A stretch of DNA of 64,000 nt from Plectrocnemia conspersa (Eukaryota > Arthropoda > Insecta > Trichoptera > Polycentropodidae), in the NCBI GenBank assembly GCA_009617715.1, contig VTFK01000162.1, positions 310,001-374,000 of the forward strand, in the 5' to 3' direction. The translations under genes and the position numbers were made by a program. Shown in pieces: positions 11,684-22,030 of the stretch. The notes beneath the pieces are model-generated. The model was not told the DNA's origin. It was given only the letters and a program-made list of their open reading frames with translations, and searched no databases. How positions within the stretch are numbered: the first letter of the stretch is position 1; each line of letters begins with the position of its first letter.

Positions 11684-13531
11684 CGCATCAAAATCTGATC
11701 ACCTCTCTAAAATGTATTTAAAGTGGCTCATCGTTTAGGTGACCGTTCGATAATTACAAAGGATACCTATGCTATTCAATGCAAGAGTATTGTTACTAGG
11801 CACATTATAAAGATTAGGTTTTCATGCTGTTAAAGCCGATGACTTTGAAAATTTTAGTGTTCTGCAAATCATTGTCGTTTGCATTATTATCCAAATATGA
11901 TTTTTGAAACCCCTAGAGTTGAGAAAATATCAATAATGTATGATATTGATTAAAATCTCTCTCACATGATTAAAATCTATTTAAATTTTTTTTTAAAAGG
12001 TTCAAAGTTTTATGAATTAAATTTTGCTACTCATAACGTATAAAAACCATACTTTAATTATTTAACATAGCATGTTAAATATCAAATAAAAATTGGAAGT
12101 CATATATGGTTCAAATAAAAAAAAAAAAAAATATAATATACTAAATATGTATTTTTTAATATGTTTGTATAACACTCGGACGTTGAAGTCTTTTTTAAGA
12201 AACCTAAAAAATTACGGTTTTTTACAAATATAAATACAATATTCCGTTAACTTATGTTCATTATTTTGCTTATTCAGAGTTACATTAATTCATAATTTAA
12301 TTTATATCATGAATTATATTATACTATACTACGCAGTAGATTATCGAAATATTAATATATGTAACGGTTAAGCGAAATGTAAATATCAAATTCGAAAATA
12401 GATTATAGGCTATTGAGCGAATGACACTGGAAAAGAGTAATGCTTTTAAATCTTAAATGTTTCAAAAATGATAGGTTTACGTGCCATTATTTATAGACTG
12501 CGAACATCACGCGATATTATTAAAGCGTCAAGGGCGAAAGCGTTCAATAATGTCCTTAACCTACATAATTTTAATGAATTTTAGCATTAGATAATTATAA
12601 TATGTTGAGATAATATATGTTAATAACATTTAATATTATAGTTACGATTTCTATCAACAGAGGTAAAACTATGCTAAAAATAAATTCATAAAGCTTAGCC
12701 AAGGCTCAAACCATTTTTAGCTAAATTAAATCAAAATCTTGAGCACAAAATAAATTTTGGGTTCAACAGAGAGCGCTGTTATTATAATATTTCAAAACAA
12801 TAATTTAAAATACGTAATTATATAAATGCTGATAAGCAGAAACAGTTCCATTAATGTTTTCCATTAAACAATAACATAATCTCTGATATAAAATCGATTA
12901 AAAATATACACATGTTTTAAAACAGCAAACTGTTTTTTATATCAATATTATGCATTGTACAATTAATTAAAACATGAACTGCCAATTCACGCAACATTAT
13001 AGATTCAATACAAAATAACTATTAAATAAACATTGCGTCAAAACTTAATTATTAGTGGTATTAAAAGTAAATAAACCAACCGTTTATTAAACGAGCATAT
13101 TATAGTAAATAGTAAACATTTTACACTACTTTGTGCCATGTTCCTATATACTCATTTACGTCACGAATATTATAAATTAACCACGTTCATTGATTATTCT
13201 TCTTCAAACATCATACTCCTGGGGGATTGGATGCTTGTCTACGTTATGTCATATTACGGTGTTACGAGGTGGTATTGTTGTCACGATGAAATATGCAAAA
13301 TATGAAAGCGCTTCTCAAACGTCGCTGTTCCAAACCGCTTTCAGTTGAGCTAACGCAGATTTAAAGTTTGACTGCTCCTGGTCTGGTAATTAAAAATTCA
13401 GTAGCGCAACTAGCTAAAAGAACTTTGATGTTTATTTAGATTTAATCTTAGCACATATTAAATTAGACTTGAACTGTGAAATTTTCAGTTTATGTTCGAA
13501 TGTGGAATCGCATAGACATTTTCGGTTCATA
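11684..13531. other. Noncoding stretch upstream of the candidate first exon
   Basis: A+T-rich, with a 14-A run at 12118. From about 13200 the DNA becomes less A+T-rich and holds TCAGTT at 13341-13346, an arthropod initiator-like hexamer, about 190 bp before the candidate start codon at 13532. No TATA box is evident. Two short upstream ATG frames (from 13492 and 13500) end at TAG 13513-13515. A promoter here is inference. Confidence 0.3.
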
Positions 13532-13593
13532 ATGGACTCTGACGTAGATAGCAAAAATGATATTTACACTATATGTGATATAGTTTCACAGAC
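13532..13593 (+). CDS. Candidate N-terminal coding exon of the Ih channel
   Basis: An ATG at 13532 opens 20 codons (MDSDVDSKNDIYTICDIVSQ) plus two bases, ending at a strong GAC|GTAAGT donor. The exon therefore ends in phase 2, exactly what the Ih exon at 18586 requires. The split codon would be AC+G (Thr), and the joined frame continues into ESAHSAEQ without a stop. A short acidic leader is plausible for an HCN N-terminus, which is variable and intracellular. The frame is open upstream back to 13418, but this is its first ATG. An alternative acceptor-like TTTTCAG at 13483-13489 could instead make this an internal exon. Against it: 20 codons is short, GTAAGT sites are not rare, and two short upstream ATG frames precede it. 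The intron to the known exon would be about 5 kb. Confidence 0.4.
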
Positions 13594-16500
13594 GTAAGTT
13601 TTGTCACTTATTTTAATTAATTAATGCCTCGAAACACATTTCCGTACCTTATTAATTCTTTATTTTGCGTAAACGTCTGTATATTACACATTTATTACAT
13701 TCCATATAAAATATGTTAATGCGAAAAGGGTCCAGTGGCCATTTCATAATCCCAATACTAATTATGTTAAACTTTTTGGCATTTATGATTTACATACATA
13801 CGAAATTTTCATGTTTTTCTCGTCCCGTGTGGCGGTACTTTAATTACATACCTTTTCAACGATTGTGGTTTTCTTTTCGGAGTGGCATTTGAGGATTGTC
13901 GGTTTTCATGCATACATACAAATTGAACTTTATATGGTTTACATACAAACAATGGCATTCAAAGTAATTATAATTTATAGCTTGAAAAAAATGAGTTATT
14001 TGGATATCTAAAATACTTATTTACACGCACACTGTGTCTATTATTAAATTTTGTTATGAAGAACGCAGTTGGTTCCCTTCTAAACAAATTATGTCTTGTG
14101 TATAAAACGCTTTAATCATCTTTCATACAAAAAATAGCGTATAAACAATTCTTAGTTTGAGCTTCAATTTATTTTTTCTAATGCAAAAAAACTGCTTAAA
14201 ATATATTTTTATTACACAAATATACTCACATTTCATACATACATAATATATGTTCAATGCAATATTCATTTCCATACAATGAATGACAATAATCGATTTT
14301 AATGGGCAACATCTGGATTCACTAATCCAAAATTATGCAATATGATCCCCAAAGGCTTTTACCTCTCTCTGTTCCGTAAATTTTACGATTAAAACAAGAT
14401 ACAGGGTTTTTTAAATTATTTTATATACAAATACAAAATCATATTAATGTTTTATTATTATTTTTATAAAATATAGCATCAAGACATGAAGGTACGCTAG
14501 CATTACAAAAACGAGTAAATAATTGCTATTTCATTACATTTTGATTACCTTTTTGAAGTAAATTATATCTGTATTTGTATTAATTAAACAATCAAATATT
14601 TTATTTTTACTCACAGTGTTTTTTGTTACATTTTTATTGTCACAGTTTAACCACGATGCTTTTTGCAGTTATAATAAATGGACAAAGTTGAACCTACCAT
14701 TATTTTTATTTTGTCAATTTACCCTTTTCTGTCAGGAAGTGGCTTGCTTTTAAAACGGCGTAAAACCTCTAATGGTCGTGACGGACGTGTAAACAAAAAA
14801 ACTTTCAGTTTAATGACTTTAAACTAGAAAAACATAAAAATATTAACTACTGCATATAACACATTAATTACTTCTACGACCTCGAATACAATATATTACA
14901 CTTGCTTTGTAGATATTCTAGTTAAATTTCAGTCACCGAATTAATTCACACCACAAATATGACTCATTACCGTTTCGTTAAATTGTCACTAATCGTTTAA
15001 CTAATTAAATCGAAAATGGTTCATAGAAGCCGTAATGCAATTGACATTATTGAAAATGTAGCAATAATCATATTGAAATAATTTCTATAATAAAATGATT
15101 GATATTGCTGTTACCTGTTAGTGATATTTGATCTAATTTTAAGATTTCAATTAATAATTTAAAAAAAAATACAGTTCGTGCAAAAAAATGTAAAAATTTC
15201 CCTGTACGCCTAGAAGAGCTATATAGTTTATTTTAAGACTTTTAAATATATTTATGGAAATTAACTTTCATATTAAGTCCTTCTTTACTCTCGTGATAAA
15301 AATCAAAAGTGGTGAAAATCAACAACAAATAAAAAATGTAATGCTAAATATCTCACTGCAAAGCTAAACATATTTTTTTTTGTATGATTAAAAATAAGAA
15401 ATGTATATATTAGTATATTATAATTATACGATACACCTATTCAATAAACCTAACGTATTAAAAATGTAAATATCAGTTGATTTTACCTAATCAGTAATAT
15501 AGTTTTAGTGATAGTTTGAGAAACAGGCGAATGCGCTGTGTTTGCCTCAATTTGGAATCGAGCGTATTTCTATACATTTTTTAAATATGTCTAATGAATT
15601 TATCAGGGCTTTTATTTTTTTAAATTAAATCGTGATTGACGAAATAGTCATGCCTGATGTAATATATGTATATAATATATTATATGTATACATATACGTA
15701 TACCATTTTTAATAAAAAGTGATTTTTAAACATCTTAATATACGTCTTCACAAAATAAATAACGAAAATCCTAAACAACTTCAAATTTTTTTTTCAAATA
15801 TGACGAAACACCAATGCTATTTGCTTATCTGTGCAATAAATATCTATGTTGTCACAAAAATAATTTTAATTGCCATTGCAACTTCTGCGATTGACAAATA
15901 TTCTAATTGCTGACTTATTTAATCAAATTCTATTAAAAATATGATCATATTTTAATTGTATTATCCATGATTGTTAATATTTGGGGGATTCGGAAATTAT
16001 TATTTTTTATATAAAGTCGAAAATAATATTTTATTGATAGTAGTGAATAAGTATTCAAGCAACAAAATATTCGTACCTATATAAAATTTCTTTTTCTTGT
16101 ATCTTTTGACAACGAAAAATATAGAAAGCTAGAAAAATCTGTTTAGTATATAACAAAACCTATCCATTTTTTATTACCAAAGTATTTTTTGACAAGAAGT
16201 TTATACACTACCTTTGCAAGTTTTCGCTTATACACAGATACAATTCATGCATAATTCTAATATATTTTCTTAAATAAAAGTTTAAATATATACTACTTTA
16301 CAGCATGATTTTTTTTTATAAAAATACGTAAATAATAAATATTGGTTTATTTTTAAAAAACTGACTAAATAATATTCTGTTTTCTGGCAAGACCTTTACA
16401 ACCTTCAGGGAGTCGCACCCGCTAGTTTTAGAATTATGGTGTTAAATAATTCGGGTTAGGAAAGTTAAGAAACACTACTAAATAAATAAACACTACTAAA

Positions 16501-16786
16501 TTTAAATATTTTATATTCGAATATCGTATGAAAATATAACTTCACCGAAAAATACACATTCACTGCAATATTTATACTTTAATAAATAATGATATGAATG
16601 TAAATGTATATATTACTACGTATGATTAGGTGAAAATCATATAATTTTACTAATTTTCATTAGTAAGAATATATAGCTATCGATCAAAATGTATTTACAG
16701 AAATGACATATTTTAAAATATATATGAGATAGTTTATTCTAGACTACATTTTAGGGATAACCCAAGAATATTTGGTTTCAAATTTC
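13594..16786. other. Intron sequence, no recognised gene
   Basis: Uniform A+T-rich DNA with no coding frame or named repeat. A palindromic ATATATGTATATAATATATTATATGTATACATATA run lies at 15662-15697. The 64-codon frame near 15719 is low-complexity. Confidence 0.45.
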
Positions 16787-16945
16787 AGTTTTTCCCGAGT
16801 GGGGGGAGGCAAAAGTTGGCTAGTAAAGGATCATCTTTTTAATATTTCGATTTTATTAAAATTCATAGTATTTCATTTAATGCATTTTTTAGCCAAATTC
16901 AAGAAAGGCTTATTCCTACTTTCCATACAAATCTCGTTTTTGGTG
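16787..16945 (+). repeat. G-run repeat, copy 1
   Basis: About 155 bp, starting with TTTTTCCCGAGTGGGGGGAGG and continuing through GGCAAAAGTTGGC, ATTTCGATTTTATTAA, ATAGTATTTCA and a CTTTCCA-ACAAAT end. The same order of blocks occurs in direct orientation at 17988-18150. It is an interspersed repeat of unknown class with no coding capacity. Confidence 0.6.
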
Positions 16946-16983
16946 GCTTTAAGTGTATTAGTCTTAAAAATTATTTTTCTTAA

Positions 16984-17205
16984 AAACACGTAAACGCCAG
17001 ACTCTCCGGTGAGTCATCTGTTCATTATTTTTTTTAAACAAATTATTTGCTTAATCAATATAAATCAATTATTTACATTTTTTTATTTTTAAAACAATAT
17101 TGTACCAGCATCATTTATCAGTAAACCTAGTATTTTATATTTATTCTCAAACGCGTGAAGGGAAATAACAGGTGACTTATTTATTAGTCGCTGGCGTTTA
17201 AAAGG
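16984..17205. mobile_element. piggyBac-like MITE (222 bp) with TTAA flanks
   Basis: TTAA at 16980-16983 and TTAA at 17206-17209 bracket the element. Its ends are inverted copies over about 35 bp: the left arm has TAAACGCCAGACTC...AGTCATCTGTT, and the right arm on the opposite strand reads TAAACGCCAGCGAC...AGTCACCTGTT. TTAA target duplication is the hallmark of piggyBac-family transposons. The interior has no transposase, so it would have moved only with an enzyme supplied in trans. The two arms have diverged at several positions, so it is not recent. Confidence 0.6.
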
Positions 17206-17519
17206 TTAATTGGCAAAATATGGAAAAACATTTTAAATATGTTTTTGATATCAATTTATCTCTAAAATTCCAAAATGTCTGTCTTACTACATATTTCCAT
17301 GCCAACGAGTTATCGCAACACCCACAAGAAATATATCTTTTGCTCGAATAACACATAATAGACGTAATTGCCGATTTCCAAAACTGATTTTACTTCAAAA
17401 TACCTGGATACAGCATTTATACCACGAGACACCCAGACAGAACTGCACACAGAGGCACAGCAATAATAATTAAAATCAATATTGAACAATACGAAAAAAA
17501 ATCGAGAAGAATACATAAA

Positions 17520-17972
17520 CCCTTTAAGTGCTAAACTAATTTTTATTAAAAATCACCTAATTATTGAATTATACAGTAAAAATAAATTTAAAATAAAAGA
17601 TTTAATTACGATGTTCTATATGCTTACATTCATTCTATGCTGCATCTATATTCACCTTCAAGATAAAATCTTAAATTTTATTTTTTACTGTATAATTGAC
17701 TAATTAAAGTCAAGTGCTGAATTATTTTTTATAAAAAGTCAATTATACAGTAAAAAATAAATTAAAAAATTTAATTACGATTTTTTATATGTTTATATTC
17801 ATTCGATTCACTTAAAAAATCGATTATTTTTTATCTAAATTTCGATAAAATCTTAAATTTTATCTAAATTTCGCACTGAATTTTTTTTTCAGATCTGTAC
17901 ACATTCGATTGATTCGGATTTTTTTATCCGCACCTAGTGATTCGGACTTATCCGCACCTAGCACATAAAGGG
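17520..17972. mobile_element. Second TTAA-type MITE (453 bp)
   Basis: The left tip CCCTTTAAGTGCTA (after TAAA) and the right tip, whose reverse complement is TTAACCCTTTATGTGCTAGG, form terminal inverted repeats. A complete TTAA follows at 17973-17976; the left TTAA has decayed to TAAA. Two subterminal direct repeats, TGATTCGGA..TTATCCGCACCTAG, sit inside the right end (about 17911-17962). The core holds a separate inverted repeat and a partial duplicate. No transposase is present. The 73-codon frame at 17482-17703 is a chance frame across this element. Confidence 0.6.
17565..17775. repeat. Inverted plus direct repeat inside the MITE
   Basis: AATTATACAGTAAAAA at 17567 is mirrored by TTTTTACTGTATAATT ending at 17697, forming a 130-bp stem-and-loop unit. 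The same arm recurs directly at 17741, followed by TTTAATTACGATTTTTTATATG, a copy of the left-arm interior. This indicates an insertion-plus-duplication or unequal copying within the element. Confidence 0.55.
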
Positions 17973-17987
17973 TTAAGGCGACTAGCG

Positions 17988-18150
17988 GTTTTTTCCAGGG
18001 GGGGCAAAAGTTGGCCAGTCAGTATTTTTTTTTTTATTATTTCGATTTCATTAAGATCTATAGTATTTCAATAATTGACATGCATTTTTATGGCCAAACT
18101 CAAGGGGAGTAAATCCTGCCCCCCCCCCTCTTTCCAAATAACGTCCCTGT
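17988..18150 (+). repeat. G-run repeat, copy 2
   Basis: Second direct copy of the repeat at 16787. It has TTTTTTCCAGGGGGGGCAAAAGTTGGCCAG, TATTTCGATTTCATTAAGAT, ATAGTATTTCA and ATGGCCAAACTCAAGG, then a 10-C run and CTTTCCAAATAACG. It begins 16 bp after the second MITE's right end. The 83-codon frame at 18075-18326 is incidental. Confidence 0.6.
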
Positions 18151-18552
18151 ATATCATAGAATCATTACTTTTTTTCATATTCTCACCTACATATTATAAT
18201 ATTGTATCATTCACAAATAGACAAACACAATTAATTTATAACACAAACATTAATGGACCAACTTTGATCCTTACGTATCTTTATGAAATTTTATTATTTT
18301 ATTTTATTTTTTTAATAATTCAATAGTTTTTTTAAATTATTGGCATGGTCGAAAATGTTTGTTTTAAACATGTTTGGGCAAAGGAATTCGCAAAAAAAAT
18401 TCAGAAGAAAAGATGAACTTGAAAAAAATCAGTTGAATGGTTGTTAATATTGAATGTCTCGAGATGTTTTCTTCGTGTACTTTTTTGACTTTCAGTCTTT
18501 CACCCTTGTAAAAGTAGCTGTCTCGCGCGTGCTATCGCTTCGACTTACAGTT
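18151..18552. other. Intron sequence just upstream of the Ih exon
   Basis: A+T-rich DNA with no coding frame. From 18440 it becomes less A+T-rich and leads into the splice-acceptor region. Confidence 0.5.
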
Positions 18553-18585
18553 TACTAATGGTGTGCGGTGTGGTGTGTGTTTCAG
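18553..18585 (+). promoter_or_regulatory. Branch point and 3' splice acceptor of the Ih exon
   Basis: TACTAAT at 18553-18559 is a near-perfect branch-point sequence, 26 bp before the acceptor TTTCAG (AG at 18584-18585). The G/T-rich tract between them lacks a long pyrimidine run. An upstream GTG-initiated reading from 18563 is an artefact of the frame staying open through the acceptor. Confidence 0.75.
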
Positions 18586-18996
18586 GGAGAGTGCGCACTC
18601 GGCAGAGCAGCTGGCCCAGTCCGCGTCGGTGCGCGTGTCGCTCGACAACACGGCGACGTGCTGCACGGACAGTCTGGTGACGGCGCTGGATGACGACGCG
18701 CTGCTGCTAGGCTGCGACGGCGACATGGGGTCGCGCGCTCATGGCAGCACCGGCAAGGTGCACTTCGGCGGCCTCGACGAAGTTTCGTTGTATGGCACGC
18801 CGGTGGAGGCCGCACCGCCGCCGGGGCCGCCCGACCCCAAGCAGAGCTTCCTCAAGAACCAACTGCAGGCGCTCTTCCAGCCCACCGACAACAAGCTCGC
18901 CATGAAACTCTTCGGCTCCAAGAAGGCACTCATGAAAGAGCGCATCAGACAGAAAGCGGCGGGCCATTGGGTCATACATCCGTGCAGCAGTTTCAG
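18586..18996 (+). CDS. Ih: Ih (HCN) channel, internal exon: N-terminal domain up to S1
   Basis: This exon gives 136 complete codons plus split codons at both ends (phase 2 in, phase 2 out). The product is the cytoplasmic N-terminus of a hyperpolarization-activated, cyclic-nucleotide-gated cation channel, a plasma-membrane tetramer carrying Na+/K+ pacemaker current in neurons. Residues 1-55 are a low-complexity leader rich in Ser, Ala and Asp. Residues 57-72 (GKVHFGGLDEVSLYGT) match the insect Ih motif, and residues 76-84 are a Pro-rich linker. Residues 87-136, from SFLKNQLQALFQP through NKLAMKLFGSKKAL to GHWVIHPCSSF, form the conserved ion-transport N domain. The exon stops at the split Arg codon (AG|GTCAGT) before the family's FYWD start of S1. 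GC content and CpG are far above the surrounding DNA. The - strand frames here are shadows. Family assignment is secure; isoform and start codon are not. Confidence 0.95.
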
Positions 18997-19460
18997 GTCA
19001 GTCTCAATTTATATTTCTTCCCCTAATATTCAAATTTGCCGGCTAAAAGTAGCCTTAAAGTGGTCCTGTAAGCTTTCAGTGTATACGATCTAACTCTACC
19101 TTTAAGTGAAAATGTCATCGTCGTTCTGATAAATATAAATGATATAGGGGTAGATCATATGAAACATTAAGAATATTAATGGCGAAGTCAGTCAAATTAC
19201 ACAGTGATTTTTAAATATATTAATTTATAAAATTGCAAAGCAATCTTATAGACTAAAATTGATTCAAAATTATTTCTTTGAACAACTGATTTTTTATCTA
19301 TTATTTTATTATTTCCGGATATTTTATTTAATTCTCTCAATTGTAAATTTCATTAATAAATCATCTTTGATTTTTCTAATTCATTTTTTTATGGGTTCTT
19401 TAATCAACGATTTTTCAATTTGACATTCGGGTGACATTACATGTCTCCTTTACGCTCTAT
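18997..19460. other. Start of the large downstream Ih intron
   Basis: The GTCAGT donor begins at 18997. The frame stays open by chance to 19093. No other feature is visible before the tandem array. Confidence 0.6.
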
Positions 19461-20640
19461 AGGATAAATAGATTGCTTCATTTTAATAAATCAAAATAAA
19501 ACACAGTTTATTACTCTTCTTCTAAATTTGACATATGAGAAGTTACAAAAATTACACTTAATACCAATTTGTAATTAAAATTCTCAGTTCAACATATTTG
19601 AACCTTTTTTCAACTTAAGTGACTTAAGTACTTGTTTTGATTATGAATAATCATATTATCAATGTGTCGATATTATTTTTTTTTTGATACAAACGTTTTA
19701 AAACATATGTCTTAATTAAACATAAGCATAGAATAAATCGATTGCTTCATTTAAATGACTGTAAGTAAGACACAGCTTTTTATCCTTCCTTTAAACTTGA
19801 CAAATGGGAAGTGACACAAATCACACTTAATGCCACTTTGTAATTAAAATACTAACTAAGCACACAGATCAACAAATTTGAACCCTTTTTCTTAACTAAA
19901 ACTTTTTTTATATTATTTACACGTACTTCTTATGATTATGAATCATATTTAAAATATGTTGCTATTATTTTTTTTTTTGAAACAAAGCTTTTTAAAATTT
20001 TAAAACATGAGTCTCTTTTTATTATTAGAATATGTTAAATACACAGACCAACAAATTTTGATCATTTTTTCTAAATGAAACTATTTTTTTATTATTACGA
20101 ATACTTGTTGTGATTATGAAATATCATATTAAAAATATGTAGGTATAACTTTTTAGCTTGTTTTAACTTGTAGGAAAATAAGACAAATCGATTGCTTTAT
20201 TTAAATGAATTTATAAAAAAACAGTTTCTTATCCTATCTCTAAATTTATAAAAAGTTTTACAAATTACGCTTAATACCACTTTGTAATTAAAATAATGAT
20301 TAAATACACAGATTAACAAATTTTACCCATGTTTTTAAGTAAAACTATTTTTTATTATTTCGAATACTTGTAGTGATTAGAAATAATAGTATTAAAAATA
20401 TTAAGGTATTACTTTTTTAAAGTTTAAAAATATAAGTCTTACTTTATTACGAGAATGAGATAAATCAAATGCTTTATTTTAATGAATTTAATTAAAACAC
20501 AGTTTTTATCCTTTCTTCAAATTTGACAAATGGCAAGTTGTACAAATTACACTTAATACCGCTTTGTAATTAAAATACTTATTAAATACACTCTGAAAAA
20601 AAGTATTTTCTGTGATTATGAAAAATCATATTAAAAATGT
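19461..20640 (+). repeat. Degenerate ~270-bp tandem repeat array
   Basis: Units begin near 19461, 19731, 20181 and 20457, each with AATAAATCGATTGCTTCATTT. They continue through AACACAGTTT.TTATCCTT, AAATTTGACAAATGGGAAGT, ACACTTAATACCACTTTGTAATTAAAAT, ATACACAGATCAACAAATTTGA and a GATTATGAATAATCATATT block. A truncated unit (about 180 bp) sits between 20000 and 20180. Spacing of about 270, 450 (270+180) and 276 bp fits unequal crossing-over or replication slippage of one ancestral unit, with later decay. No coding frame spans the units, so this is satellite-like intronic DNA. Confidence 0.75.
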
Positions 20641-21360
20641 GTTGAAATAGCAAAAAAAAAAAGGAAAAATATAGGCCAAAAAACAATAAATTAGGTGATT
20701 GAGTACATTTTACTAAAGATCTTAAACCATTACTATGCTGTCTTTAGCTTCTAAATTAATATGTGCTTTAGCATTTTCTGCATTTAAATATAAAGTTGTT
20801 TTTATCGTAGTCATGGGTTAGTGTAGTTACGCGAAATATTTTCTGGTATGAAAATGACAGGGTTCTTTAACTATTACTATTTGAAGGCTAATGTGTATTT
20901 TTTAATAGGTGTATAATCTGTTATTTTTATAGTTTTATTTTGAATGACTTATGATTTTAGAAAATATGTTAAAATAGATATTGATTTAATTGTTCATAGA
21001 TTATAAAGAAATATATAATTATTAAATATAGGTTTAAGGGCCGTAATAGCGGCAAGCCCTTTAGAGCAAAGTTTTAAAATATGTTTATTAATTTTTTTTT
21101 AATATGAGTCCATGTGTGAGCCCAGGTATTTAATTTTCCATTTTACGTTACTGCCCTCTTCATTTTGGAGAGGTGTGTGGACATTACTTAATAATGTTTC
21201 TTTGCTTCTACTAAAAGAGTGAGTAATCATAAATAAAGCGTTTCTAGAAAATTTGACAGTTCATTGTCACTGAAAGCAATGCTAAAAATGTTCTAATAAT
21301 AGCTCTACCGTTTTGTTCTTAGAACTGTCAAAAATAAAGTGTGGATGATTGTGAAAAGAA
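20641..21360. other. Sequence between array and outlying units
   Basis: A+T-rich DNA with a short GC-richer patch (21120-21180). The block GAAAATTTGACAGTTCATTGTCACTG near 21247-21272 loosely echoes array material. Nothing else is recognised. Confidence 0.4.
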
Positions 21361-22030
21361 ACAGATAAATCTATCGTTTCTTTTCAATGAATTAGAGTAA
21401 ACACACAATTTGTGGTCCTTTCTGTTATCTTGACAAATGGGAATTTTTGAAAAATACTACACTTGAGGTCATTTTCTATATAGAATAGCAATTAAATATA
21501 CAAATTAATCCCTAAATAAAATTATTTTATACTATCACGTGTATGTGTTATGCGTACAAAACAATCATTTTAAAACCTAACGTTAATTACTATAATGTAA
21601 ATATAAAATTCATTGTTTCTCAAACTTGCGTTTAATTTAAAAAATAGCGTTTTATGCTAAAAAAGATTTTTTTGTATATAAAACATTACTTTGTTGAAAA
21701 ATACAACGATAGCTTTAAGTGTAAATTATTGAATATTACTTTATTATGCTTCTTCGTTTTTACTAATCTGATACATTTTAAGAGTAATCATAAATTTTAA
21801 ATTTTACAAATCCATTATCAATAAAAACAACACATCAGAATTATTAAAATGTATCAATTATTTTGTTTGTGAATGAACATAAAATAATGCGTAGGAAAGT
21901 AACAAAGAATAGGATAAAGAGAACAATAAATTCTAATATAACTCATATTATTTTATCTCAATAAATTAAATAAACCAAACAGTTTTTGTTCTTCATCTAA
22001 AGTTGATTATTAAGTCAGTAAATTTACAAA
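21361..22030 (+). repeat. Diverged outlying units of the ~270-bp repeat
   Basis: The unit at 21361 keeps GATAAATCTATCGTTTCTTTTCAATGAATT, ACACACAATTTGTGGTCCTTTCTG, CTTGACAAATGGGAA and TACACTTGAGGTCATTTTCTATATAG. A weaker one from about 21957 keeps ATAAATTAAATAAACCAAACAGTTTTTGTTCTTCATCTAAAGTTGA. Both are more decayed than the main array, so the array once extended further or was interrupted by insertions. Confidence 0.5.

Noticed and set aside
18532..18979. Three open frames on the - strand over the Ih exon (64, 77 and 90 codons)
   Set aside because: They are shadows of the GC-rich + strand exon, whose frame matches a known channel domain.
19461..20640. CRISPR-like array
   Set aside because: Units of about 270 bp diverge along their whole length, with no short identical repeats and unique spacers; eukaryotic context.
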